NCBI GenBank assembly: GCA_963691815.1 | Contig: OY829658.1 | Location: 10,496,173 to 10,560,172, forward strand | Direction: 5' to 3' | Source: Echiichthys vipera | Lineage: Eukaryota; Chordata; Actinopteri; Perciformes; Trachinidae | Length of the DNA: 64,000 nt | Part shown: positions 1 through 56,037 of the stretch, in pieces | Layout of the letters: each line of letters starts with the position of its first letter | Position numbering within the stretch: the stretch's first letter is position 1 | Translations under genes and position numbers: made by a program | The notes under the pieces: model-generated | Seen by the model: only the letters and a program-made list of their open reading frames with translations | Told to the model about the DNA's origin: nothing | Database searches by the model: none

Positions 1-193
<193 letters not shown>

Positions 194-274
194 TTAGTGA
201 CGGACTCGGCTCAAGATATGTCTGCGTCCACACAAAACCAGTGAAACCGTCTAAAAACGCTGTAATACATGTCA

Positions 275-547
275 GGCCTGGATTCGGGTGGTTCTGGCAT
301 CTTGTAATGATGCTCCCTGGGCGCCTTTCTAGGGAGGTGTTCCAGGCCAGGTCCAGCTGGGAGGAGTCCTCGGGAAGACCCAGGACTAGGTGGAGAGATT
401 ATATCAAACTCTGGTCTGGGAACGCCTCGGGATCTCCTAGTTAGAGCTGGTTAATGCTGCCCAGGAAAGGGAAGTTTGGGGTCCTTCTGCTAGAGCTGCT
501 GCCCCGCGACAAGACCCTGGATAAGCGGTTGAAGATGAGTGAGTGAG
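275..547 (+). mobile_element. 3' end of an RTE/Rex3-like LINE, 5'-truncated
   Basis: The + strand translates to a decayed retroelement C-terminus: a WFWHLV..LPGRL stretch, then GRPRTRWRDY, the usual end of the reverse-transcriptase protein in this fish family. It is followed by the typical terminal sequence around GATAAGCGGTTGAAGATG. The frame breaks after the WRDY motif. Only the last 270 bases or so are present, as expected for a 5'-truncated insertion. Assignment to RTE/Rex3 rather than another LINE clade is from memory. Confidence 0.7.
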
Positions 548-2718
548 GAAGTATACCTCAAAGGGAAGGTCATTTTATTTTAATTTTAGTTAAACATGCT
601 GAAAAGGTCACTTGTGAAAGATGACAAAGTAGGAATGTTGCTCAAATACCCAAGAGGAGAAAGTGAGTGGGACAAAGAATGTCAAAAACAGACAGAATGA
701 GGGGAAAAAGACACTTACTGTGTAAGTGACTTGTCTGGGTCATCAGTCACACAAACCAGACCTCTACTCTATCTGAAGGACAAAATCTGGGTCCTGCTCT
801 GTCCACCTGTGTGTGTTGAAGTAGAGATGTAAGTTTAATCACCTAAGGGAATTGTGTGTCTATATATACATGGATGAGTTGTTTGAACAGGTTTTAACTT
901 ATTGAATATCTCCTGACAGCCATTCATTCACTTCTGACAGGATATCAGCACCGCTGCAGAGGAATCTTTGGCACAATCACGCCCATGAGATCCAGCTTGA
1001 CATTTATAGAGTGACAATTTACAGTCCAGATTATTGCTGTGGCTTTTTTTTCTGCTTTAATTCTCATTGCCAACTATCCAGTTCTTCTTCAATTTATTTC
1101 AGACAAACCAGTATGTAAAACGCATCAATCCTTGTGTGCCGTGCCAGAGGACTTTTTCCATGAAAGAGTTACAGTTATTAGAGAGCCAGTGTTGAGAAAA
1201 TGTTGAAGCTTTTATGAAGCAACTAAAGGTTCAGCCACTATTGTGATTCATCACTGAAAAATAGCAAGCAGTGGCAGACATTTATTTATAGGAAAATGTC
1301 AGAGATTAGTAGTCCAGGAGAAGGCAAACACAGTTGAAGTGGGTAAAGTAACTGATATTCATTTATCTCAGCTGACAACTTGTTCTCTAATAGTGACATT
1401 TAGAAAATCTTCTGACTGCGGTTTGTATTGAAAGTGGAGGGAAATTTTGAGGCTGAGATGTCTCAATAACCTGGATTTATAAGGTTTGTTGAATAAAAAT
1501 TGTTATATGGGGTAACTGGGGTAATAATATATAGCCATGTTAGCAGCATGGCTCAATGGAAGGCAATGTCGGTCTTTGGGAAGCGTGGTTGGTCCTCAAC
1601 TTTCATCCAGACTGAAATATCTCAACAGCTATTGGACGGATTACCATGGAATTTTGTCCAAGCATTCATGGTCCCCAGAGGATGAATCCTTCAGCGATCT
1701 GTCTTTTCCTCTGCCACCATGAAGTTGACATTTACGGTTTTGCGTGAAACGTCTCAACTATCCAGTGGGTTGCTGTAGAGTTTGTGGCAGACAAATTGGT
1801 TACATTCCCATCAGCCTAATTTGTGTTTCTGCTAATTAGCAAATGTTAGCATGCTGGCAGACTAAACTAGGTGCTAAGCACTACAGCTGCTTAATATCGG
1901 CATGTTAGCATTGTCATTGTGAGCATTTAAACATGCCATTGTTTTCCATTAACATAACATGCAAGGATCAAACTGTAAACAACATCCAAACGGTGTAAAT
2001 ATTGCCAAAATACAGTTCTGCCACTGGTTGTTCAACATCCTGATAGAAAAGGTATAGAAAAAAAACTACGATATAAATCTTTTTAACATTTTGAGGATGT
2101 ATATAGTCATCTCGCCCAGCCCTGTTAGCATGCTCATGTTAGCATTTTTTGTTGTTTTTTTACTCCATTGAACACTTACAGATACTGTAGATGTGAACAT
2201 TCAGCAGCTACTTACTCTGCGGGAATCCTCTTAATAACTGCAGTATTCAATGGTGTTATGCTTTGACTCTAGTTGATGGGAACTAAAGTGGCATATGGCG
2301 ATTAATGGTACTTTACCTCATTTCACCTCTGTTACAATAAGAACTACAACAGCTCTTTGTTTCCCCTGAACTTCCCCTCAGTTTGGCCTCACTTTTTCTC
2401 ACAACTACTGTTTCTCCGACCACAGCCTCTGTGCTTCCTCTTGGTGTGCGTGCGTGCCTGCCTGCGTGCGTGTGTTTGAGTGAAACTTACTTTTTTCTCA
2501 TGATGCATGCAATCCAACATTGGACTAAATCCCTTGTGTTTAAAAAGCTGCAGATCTCCAGATTACAAGTGGACAAAATCTGCTACGTCTCTAATAATCT
2601 GTCCTTAAGGAAAAAACAAGTCATGGCCTAAGAGAAAAGGGACTTGTTTTTTTTTCTTTTAATTCTTCCATTCAAACCTCATGTGTCTCTTTTTCTTCTT
2701 CTCTGTGTCCCTCTCCAG
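548..2718 (+). other. Trio intron 1 (3' part)
   Basis: This is non-coding sequence before the first visible exon. It contains a dispersed repeat at 1540-1950 (listed separately) and, near 2050-2125, what looks like the end of a MITE (ATCTCGCCCAGCCCTG). I see no gene in it. The unseen first exon of trio should lie upstream of the window. Confidence 0.7.
1540..1950. repeat. Dispersed fish repeat, copy 1
   Basis: The segment has the phrase order tgaaatatctcaacagctattggacgga (cut here by the 20-base limit in spirit: TGAAATATCTCAACAGC, then TTACCATGGAATTTTG, ATTCATGGTCCCCAGAG), followed by an AGCATG-rich tail (GTTAGCATGCTGG, CATGTTAGCATTG). Related blocks occur at 4690-5010 and 61298-61400 in this window, so this is an interspersed repeat rather than unique sequence. 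I recall this arrangement as common in percomorph fish. Boundaries are approximate. Confidence 0.65.
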
Positions 2719-47381
<44,663 letters not shown>

Positions 47382-48282
47382 AGGATTAGATACACAAGTC
47401 CAAACCAACCCTCAATCCCTACTGTACTGTAGGGGCTGCAGGGTCCTCTGGAGTTGAGCATCTTGATGGTCTAGATTTAAAAAGGAAGGAGAAATAACGA
47501 ATGCTGATCTTATCCTCTTTCACCGAATGTTGATTTACTAAAGTCCAGTAGTCCTTTCACCAATTAAACAGAGACCCGTTCCGTGGTCTTTAGCCAATCA
47601 GAACCCTCGCCAATCACATAAATTAATGGATGCCCTTGTCTACTGCTGCTTGCTGGTTTCAACTCAAAAAAGATTTTGTAGTTAACTCTAAAGAAAAAAA
47701 AAAAACAAAGAAAAAAAAACATTATGAAGTAATTTATTTTCCTTTGCAAGAGTTAATGCTGATCACAAGAGCCAATTGATTGAGCCTTGACACCACTGCA
47801 CAGAGGCAGAGCTTTCAGGAGAAAGCGATGCCAACAAAGCTAGTGATGGATCCCTCTTGCTGCTAGAGGGACACAGATGATGTGTGTTCCTGCTTTTACA
47901 CTAAAACTGTTTCTCAAAGACTTTTGAGAAGCAGCCCTTTCTTATAGAAACAATGTATACAAAAGGAGAAGAACTGTCTACGTTTCCAAGAAGAAAAAAG
48001 AATTATTGTAGAAAATGCTCATCAGTTTAAAGTTGCTGTGCTACTTTGGACTCTGTAGACAGTAACTGAGGTTCTTGACTTTATTGAGACATTTATACGT
48101 CCGATCAGAGCTTTTTGATGGCTGCGCTTATATAATGTACCTAATCTAAGATACCATGATGACTACGTCGCGAATAACAATGCTGCACTGTCCAATCTGA
48201 GAAGAAACAATAGACATCCATCGTTTGCTTTTCCTAGAACAAAACTTGTGTTGCGCAGATATGAGATGTTTAAGCCTTATCT

Positions 48283-48290
48283 TGTACATA
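48283..48290 (+). promoter_or_regulatory. Pumilio-type site TGTACATA in trio 3' UTR
   Basis: Matches the UGUANAUA consensus bound by Pumilio proteins. A second match, TGTAAATA, lies at 49402-49409 just before the distal poly(A) signal. Confidence 0.45.
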
Positions 48291-49401
48291 GACTTCTGCC
48301 TTCTTTCCCCTCACATTCACAGTGGACTCCTGCTGCTCGATGGCAGGACATGAGACTGTTGGAGCCTCAGTGGCAGCGCTGATTTGCCAATCAGATGGGA
48401 GTGAATGTGGAGCAGAGGAAGACAAATTACTGTAAATGCACTCATTGTATGTTATGTTTGATTATCATGTGCAATGTTGCGGCTTTAACATTTTATGCAA
48501 CTATTTATGAAGACATCTGTTGTATCTGTAATAAATCTAGAGAAAAGCATGTACTTGGTACTGCAAGCACTGCTGGTAGTTTGTGTTTATTTGATCTCTG
48601 AGTGTGAATACTTCCAGGCCACGTTCGAGGTCACAATCTACAATCATTACGCTATCCTCCAATTTTATTTAACACTTTTTGTACTGTACGCCTCTGTAGT
48701 ATTGGTACACCAAAGTTGCTCTAGCTTTATAGTACTTAATAAAAAAATGTTTTGCGACCATGTTTCACCTGAGTTAGGTCTTCTATGACCATGTGGAATG
48801 ATTGTTTACACGAGTTAAATACTATGTTAGAGGGACACGGCTAGTTTAGTTAGTCTCTTGTGCCCTTTCGTAAAAAGGCGGGATTAAAGAAAGATGTGTG
48901 AGTGTTGAATGGAACATTTTTGGACATCATTTACTCAATGGTGTTCTAACTTTATGTACAGATACTTGTTGCCAAAATATTTCTTCCATAAATTCCTGTT
49001 CTTAAAAAAAAACAACCCTGAATAAGCAACTGAACAGTTTTTTTGGTATTGGTTTTCTTTACTGGAAATTAAAAACACAAGACAGCGTTGGTATAACCAC
49101 TCAAGTCTACATTAATCCAGTATGATTTTAGGATGCGTCATGTTTAAACTGATTCTGCCAGGAACAGGAGTCACAGTCCTGTTATCTTTTTATTTATTTT
49201 AAAAGGTGTGCACAGGCCATTCAACAAGGACACTTGGACTGGATACCTCAGTGTAGGGTTGTTGGGTGTTTTTCATTGTTTGTCTTTTTTTTGTCATGTT
49301 TGTTGCCAGTTTCATTTGTTTCATAGATTACATGTTGGCTATTTGTTTTTATGTTTTTTATCTTTGCATGTATATTTCTTTGTACAGCGCATACATACTC
49401 A

Positions 49402-49409
49402 TGTAAATA
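49402..49409 (+). promoter_or_regulatory. Pumilio-type site TGTAAATA in trio 3' UTR
   Basis: Second UGUANAUA match, 29 bases upstream of the proposed distal poly(A) signal. Confidence 0.45.
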
Positions 49410-49437
49410 TTCTCATTTTGCCATCAGTTATTTGAAA

Positions 49438-49443
49438 ATTAAA
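49438..49443 (+). terminator. Candidate distal poly(A) signal ATTAAA for trio
   Basis: ATTAAA follows a T-rich stretch and is followed within 20-45 bases by GT- and T-rich sequence, a plausible cleavage context. Two earlier AATAAA motifs could give shorter transcripts. Confidence 0.5.
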
Positions 49444-49469
49444 CATTATGAACACATGTACCCCGTTTG

Positions 49470-50357
49470 ACATTTTATTTTTTATTTATTATTGTTTTAT
49501 CATTTTGACTACATGCTACACAGTTTTGACTAAAGTTAAGTAGATACAGGTAGGTCAAATAGTTTGACCCGTACTCTACGGGGGAATTGTTGGGTCTATG
49601 TAAATCATAAATAAGTCATAGAGTGTGGTCTTTACCTACTCTGTAAAGTGTCCTGAGATAACTTTTGTTATGATTTGGCACTATAAATACAATTGAATAT
49701 GATAAATAAAACTTAAACATGACCACCAACATGTTTCCAATGCTGACTGGGTGACAGTTGATGTGATGCCCATTTTTTTCTGGGTACACCGCGCAGTTGG
49801 TTTTCAGTGCATAAGTAAGAGAGCCTTTGTTGCGTTCAATAGAGTCTTCAAACTGTATTCGAAGAAGCCACATAGTTGTAATTGATTCAGGCTGCAAAAC
49901 GAAAAAAAAGGGTATCGTGACTATCTATAGGCACTGTATGATAACCATGCTAAACTGTGCCCCTAACTGCCAGACAGACGCATCGATAACAGCATCAGCG
50001 CGTAAACATTATTTGCCCTATTTGCCGTATCAATTATCTGAATAAACTCCATAACATGCAAGTATTGTGAACCGTCTCTACATTTTCAAAACAAAACAAA
50101 AAAAAAGTATGGAGGACCCCACATTCTCCCCGTCAAGTTTGCTTTTTAGAAATCCCAAAGTTTGCTTTGAAAGTGTGTGAACGCCACCTTTATAAATGAG
50201 GCCCCTGATCTTGGACACACCTTTAAGGGAACTATAGCTCTGCAGCATGATATTAGGGGTATATGCACACACATCTCTCAAGAGTATTCTACTAATTTTA
50301 GACTTTGTATATTAGAGCCCAACCAATAACACAGTCGGTTAGGGTTGAGCGATGATA

Positions 50358-50398
<41 letters not shown>

Positions 50399-52825
50399 GT
50401 CTATCTTATATATTTTTCGACACAGTTTCTATCACAATGTTGAAAAAACTGGCAAAATTGCGTTACTGTAATACTTATGTAATTTGGACAACGCTTTATG
50501 TTCTGATCTGTGCACCTTATTTCCATTTTGCACTAAAGTTCTTAATAAAATTAGAGAATACTCAGCACCTTAAGAAGTACACAAAAATAGGCTTTATCAT
50601 GTGGTTATTTCATATGGTCATGTAAGACATGAAATGGTCTATATCGGGATAGAACCTTTTAACCATATTGCCCTGCCCTGTTTGAGGTGATTTAGGAACT
50701 ATTACATATTTGAGTCAACAGAGAGCACCTCGAACAGGCATGCTTTACAACTGTAATGTCTGGCGCAGTACATGTATGTGACCAATTCTTCCTTTCAATT
50801 TGTCCTATCTCTGTTTCTTGGAAAAGTTTCTTTAATATCCTAATTTAAGGGATACTTACCAAAAATGTGTGTGTGCTGTGTTTATTTCAAACACATAATG
50901 TTAGCCAATATACTATTATCAGATTTTATTTACTCTCATATATCAACAGCAGCATCATCCTGAAAATCCGGTACTGGTCAGGCCCTGTTATGTGATTGAT
51001 ACATTTGACCATTGTCGCTGTAGGCAGCAGTGAAGCAGCCTTATTTTGCTTGGCAGATTGGTATTAAAAGGAAATCTGTTTAGGTTTTGCAATTACATTT
51101 CACAAAAGTATTTAAAAGTCGCCTTTCAAAATCGGTTTTTGAAAAGGTAGCCCTCTATTATCTAGAGTTTTGGTCCTAATCAAAAGTGTGGTCTGCACTG
51201 CCCTCAAGTGGCTCTTTGCTCACAGTCAGAGAAGACGCTGCTTTACAACCCTCATACATGAGGACTGTCAATGATCTGTTAGGTGTGTATTTATATATAT
51301 ATATATATTACATTTAGGTTTCATCCTCTGTTATGGGGACTGTTGGCCTCGTCTTTCATAATGTGACACATTTTGTCTTTCAGCCTCAAAACCTAAGCCT
51401 TGTGCAAAACTCATGTTACTTACAGCAGTGTAAAATAAACCTGTTAGCCACCAATCAGCATCCTCTAATGCAGGAGTGGTTAGTCAGACAATAAGTGCCA
51501 AATAAATGTGTTTTTACATACCTTGCATTTGGCTTCTTTTGACTCACTGAGGCTTGCTGCAGTCCCTGTTGTCCACAACCCTTAACGTCTGGTTTGTTTT
51601 CTGTTGAGACGACTCCTTCACACGCCTCAGGATAGACAGGCAGACACTTGGGTTTCATGTGTTTCTGAATAGTTTTCAAATTCATTTCACGGTGGGAAAC
51701 AATTAAGATAGATTTCATTAGTCTTTGCTTTTAACTAATTTATAGGTAATTTTATTCTGTGGACTTTAAAAAGCACACAGTCTATTATTGCTTGGGCTTT
51801 GTTAGACTGAATGAATGCGATTGGTTCTTTTTGCTATTCATATTGTGTAGATTGGACTGCAAGACCATAATCGCTGTATAAACAATGTTAATAATAATTA
51901 CCAATATTCCAAATCGTAGACCATAACTTTAAGTCATGTATATACAGGAGGTTCAACTACCACTACTAGCCGACTACTGCTACAACCACTACTACTACTA
52001 CTGACCCTGTATGGTGCCATTTCACCACCTGGGCAGTGCTGAGGTGCCTTTGAGCATTCAGCTTTTTTTTACTTTTGTACATATTTAGCTGGACGCTGAT
52101 TGGCTCTCACAAAGCTGGCCTTTTTCACAATTTCAGCTTCTTTTAATATTCTCTTTAAATATTCAGCTTTTTTTTAACATTCCAGCATTAAAATATTTCA
52201 ACGCATTTCCCTCAAGAAATGCATTTCTAGTTCAGCTTATTCTCCTTCTTCCACCTAAAACTTTCATTCAGCGTTGCAAAGACATGCGCCAAACATACGT
52301 GCGGAATGGTGTACTATTATTTTTGTCAAAAATCGCAAAAAACTGCGACAGGAGTGCCAACCAGTTGCCCATGGTGCTACAATCCAAACTGAGACAAGAA
52401 ATTGTGTTGAACCTGCTCTGGTTCTCACATATTTGACCCCACAAACATCAAAATGATATCAATATTTTGGACATTGCACTCATGTTTTTTTTAATTAAAA
52501 ATATGTTGTTTGAGAGATGTGATTTCCATTAAATAAACTTTCTGACCCGTCACCATGGAAACCAGGGCTGCAACAGGTGACTTTGATTGATGGAGACAGT
52601 GACCCAATGACTTAACAGTTTCTGGGAAAACGGACGACAGGACAAATCTTTTCGATTGTACTTAAATGGTATCAGGCTGATGTAAACTAAATTAAAGCCA
52701 GCATCTTCAGTAAAGCATCCTGTAGCTCACAGTAAAATAGGTTTTTCGATACAACTTTTGGAGTTTGAGCCATTGTTGATGTTGATGCCACAAATGCTGC
52801 CACATCCTCCGTCTGGACAGATTTC
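49470..52825. other. Intergenic region downstream of trio
   Basis: No coding sequence I can support. It contains a TA-rich MITE at about 50341-50680 and a short TA array near 51293-51309. The rest is AT-rich and unassigned. Confidence 0.6.
50341..50680. mobile_element. MITE with AGGGTTGAGCGAT / ATTGCCCTGCCCT ends
   Basis: The left end AGGGTTGAGCGATGATAT and right end ATATTGCCCTGCCCT are imperfect inverted copies. A TA array (50362-50393) lies just inside the left end. This pattern is common for hAT-type non-autonomous elements in fish. No TSD was established. Confidence 0.55.
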
Positions 52826-52829
52826 TATC

Positions 52830-53990
52830 TGTTAAGTCTATGACAGGAGGGGTCCAATCCTGCTTTTGTATGTAAATTTGGAGCCTTCTGGGATAACATA
52901 TCCCAGAAGGCCTCCTTCTTCAGTCGACAGCTTCCCTGACCACCGGTGTCCACCACGGTGTTCAAGGGTAACCACCCCTTGAGGCACCTAAGACCTTGAG
53001 GCAACAGCTCACCGCTGTAGCTTCAGCAATGGAAGCTTTGAACATTGCCCACTCCGGTTCAATGCCCCCAACCTCCACAGGGATGCCAGAAAAGCTCCGC
53101 CGGAGGTGTGAGTTGAAGATCTCTCGGACAGGGGCCTCCTCCAGACGTTCCCAGTTCACCCGCACTACTCGTTTGGGTTTACCTGGTCTGTCCAGAATCT
53201 TCCCCCATCCTCTGACCCAACTCATCACCAGATGGTGATCAGTTGACAGCTCTGCCCCTCTCTTCACTCGAGTGTCCAAAACATACGTTGAAGTCTCCCA
53301 GCAGAACTATGGAGTCCCCTACTAGAGCCCAATGCAGGACTCCATTCAGGGTCTCCAAGAAGGCCGAATACTCTGAACTGCTGTTCGGTGCATATGCACA
53401 AACAACAGTCAGAGATTTCCCCCCTACCACCCGCAGGAGTAAGAAAACGACCCCCTGGTCCACCGGTGTGAACTCCAACACCGTGGCGCTCAGCCGGAGG
53501 TTTGTGAGTATCCCAACACCCGCCCGGCGCCTCACACCCTGGGCAACTCCAGAGAAGAATAGGGTCCAACCCCTATCCAGGAGTACGGTTCCAGAACCGA
53601 GACTGTGTGTGGAGGTAAGCCCCGCCAGATCTAACTGGTAGCGCTCCACCTCCTGCACAAGCTCCTTCCCCGACAGAGAGGTGACATTCCACGTCCCCAG
53701 TGCCAGCCTCTGCTGCCCGCGTCTGGTCTGTCGAGGCCCCTCACCTTCACTGCTACCCGTAGCGCACCCGACTCCAGCGGTTCCTCCTGCGAGTGGTGGG
53801 CCCACAGGATGGAGAGGAGTGAGGTGCCACGTCACTTTTTCGGGCTGTGCCTGGCCGGGCGCTGTGGCAAACCCGGCCACCAGGCGCTCGCCAGCGAGTC
53901 CTCGGGCCCCGGGCAGGGTCTCTCTTCCTCTTCCTCTTCCTCGTTTGTGCATAGAGTCTTTGTGAACCATTCTTAGTCTGGCCCCTCTTT
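52830..53990 (-). mobile_element. RTE/Rex3-like LINE fragment, endonuclease region only
   Basis: The reverse strand reads LALGTWNVTSLSGKELVQEV, GRAGV-type loops (RRRAGVGILTNLRLS), LTVVCAYAPNSSSEYSAFLE and VLLGDFN: an APE-type endonuclease of a non-LTR retrotransposon. Right after VLLGDFN the sequence jumps, in another frame, to DTRVKRGAELSTDHHLVMSW, so a segment of the endonuclease is deleted near 53285. The reverse-transcriptase region is missing altogether. The frame continues to about 52830 in degraded form. Confidence 0.82.
53239..53970 (-). pseudogene. Retroelement endonuclease ORF fragment (243 codons)
   Basis: Open for 243 codons. The N-terminal part is basic and low-complexity; WNVTSL, STHSLGSG and GDFN are endonuclease motifs of the RTE group. 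It ends shortly after an internal deletion junction and lacks the later catalytic SDH region in frame. It is not a host gene. Confidence 0.82.
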
Positions 53991-53999
53991 ACCCAAAGA

Positions 54000-54980
54000 A
54001 CATTCTGCATTGGTGTAGCCAACTTTCTTGTAATGTCAAAGCAAAAGCTGAAATTAATAACAATAATATTGGCTGTATTCATTATTATTCCATTTAGGTG
54101 AGTCAGTTCCAGGCTTTGGGGTTGTGGGTGTATGCTGGTTCACTGGACAGCCTTCCTGGGTCACTTTAAAGGAACACAGTCATCACTGACTGTGCTTTGA
54201 CTGCTGACAAGTCAACAATTATTAGAGAAAAGTAAGAAAGCAAACAAACAAACAAAAATAATGTATGTATCAGGACTGAGGTCTTCCTTCTTTCCTCTCC
54301 TGTTAATCAGCTCACCACCCCTCAGATTCATCTGGTGACTGTTTTGGAGGGCCCGACCCCTAGGTTGGGAACCCCTTTACCAAATGAGCTAGTTTACTGC
54401 ACATAAAGTAGTTCAAACTGGCTCAACCTCAAGCAGATACAACAGTAAAGACTGATGCATCAGTATAAACATTATAATAATATCATATTAGTCACAGGAG
54501 CCATACTTTATCACAATTTTTTGATACTTGAACTACATTTTGCTGATTATATTTTCTTGAATGCAAGACTTTTACTTGTAATGGAGTATACTGACAACTA
54601 TAAATTGTGCCCATTTTTAACGATTTTAGTTATAAATACAATGTCCTGAAATTATGAATCTATAAAGAACTGCTGATGTACAAAACTTACTGTACTAAAC
54701 ATTTAAGAGCAAATTAATTTATTTTATTTTAGATGCATGTACATAGGGTTATTGTCTGTCCTCATTAATGATTAATTGATGTTTTTATTTGACTTGTATT
54801 GCATGTTGTGTATGCATTGTTTAATGTTTTGTTACTTTTGCAAGGCAAAGGTTATTTTGCCTTGTTGTCTGTAATGAAGATGAGTTAGCAAAAGTTTAAG
54901 ACGGTCAAGATTATACAAGACAAGTGCACAATGCTCACACTCATTTTTGAAGAACACAGCACCAAGCCAGCCATTTTTGG
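54000..54980. other. Intergenic sequence, unassigned
   Basis: AT-rich non-coding sequence with no exon or element I recognise. Confidence 0.55.
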
Positions 54981-54998
54981 TTTATAGCAATGTTGTCT

Positions 54999-55004
54999 TT
55001 TATT
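54999..55004 (-). terminator. Candidate distal poly(A) signal AATAAA for grb10
   Basis: Read on the - strand this is AATAAA. If used, grb10 would have a 3' UTR of about 6 kb. Other - strand AATAAA/ATTAAA motifs exist between here and 61 kb, so the choice is open. Confidence 0.25.
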
Positions 55005-55581
55005 CTAATTTCCAATAAACAGAGAATATATCAGTCCCTTATTTGTACAAAAATACCTGAACAGGATACAATGTAGATCCAGGAGCCGTACAGACAGAAT
55101 GAAGCAAAGCACAGTGGGGTTATCTGAAAAAATGATCATGGTTTATTTGCTCTTCTTATCTTTCCCTGAAATGTCTATTTGACTTCAGCTTATAATGACT
55201 TTAACCCCGAAATAAAACCACACAGAGTCAGTTTCACCTGCACCGACACTGTGATTCACCAATGTAGATGGGACTTGTATGTTGACCTGATGTTAGGATT
55301 TAGTTCCAGTAGGCTTCACAGTTACAGCTTACTGTGAATGAACGCAGTGAGTGGACGGATGGCAACTAAGGACTTGATACTGTTCACAAACAAGAGGCAC
55401 CTTCTGCAAGAATAGGCTTAGTTAAGAAAAAGAATTAAAAAAAAACTTTGTTATGCACCTTAAAATGTGAATAAATGGACATAATGAAATGCACAACCAT
55501 CTTGAGCTACAGCATATAATTGCACTACTTGTGATGAAAGGTGTACAAAAGCTGCTAAGAATATCCCCAAGGGTAAAGCGT

Positions 55582-55583
<2 letters not shown>

Positions 55584-55680
<97 letters not shown>

Positions 55681-55685
55681 TGTGT
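55584..55685. repeat. (GT)n microsatellite
   Basis: About 100 bases of GT with one interruption (TGTATGTG) near the right end. Confidence 0.97.
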
Positions 55686-55980
55686 TCTTGGTGGAAAACC
55701 ATTGGTGTGTATGTGCGTGCATGTGTATAAGGTGTTTAAGTGTTTTCTTGAAACTGAAAGTAAATGAGTGGAATCAGACGTGACAGATGGAGAGGGGATA
55801 TTCAAAAGATGTGGTTGGCATCAGAATTGGATGCTGGCAGAGTTGAAGACTGTCAGCCTGTCAGCTTATACACACAACTGATGTTCAGAAATTTGACACA
55901 CGCCAAAAATCCAGTTTGATCTTTTAAAATAAAGAAAAAAACAGCTTAATTTAATACTGTATATACTGTGGTATATTATT

Positions 55981-55986
55981 TATATA

Positions 55987-56032
<46 letters not shown>
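55981..56032. repeat. (TA)n microsatellite
   Basis: Fifty-two bases of TA with a single CA interruption. Confidence 0.95.

Positions 56033-56037
<5 letters not shown>

Larger units (their letters stand above)
47382..49460 (+). other. trio: trio 3' UTR (proposed)
   Basis: About 2.1 kb of AT-rich sequence without coding potential follows the trio stop. It contains possible proximal AATAAA signals at 48530-48535 and 48738-48743, a distal ATTAAA at 49438-49443, and Pumilio-type sites. The end point is inferred, not seen. Confidence 0.65.

Noticed and set aside
52883..52911. 13-bp perfect palindrome GCCTTCTGGGATA / TATCCCAGAAGGC
   Set aside because: It lies in degraded coding sequence of the retroelement and is probably incidental; no terminator or regulatory role is indicated.
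53239..53970. 243-codon open frame as a host gene
   Set aside because: Its WNVTSL, STHS and LLGDFN motifs are retroelement endonuclease, and the frame is broken by a deletion.
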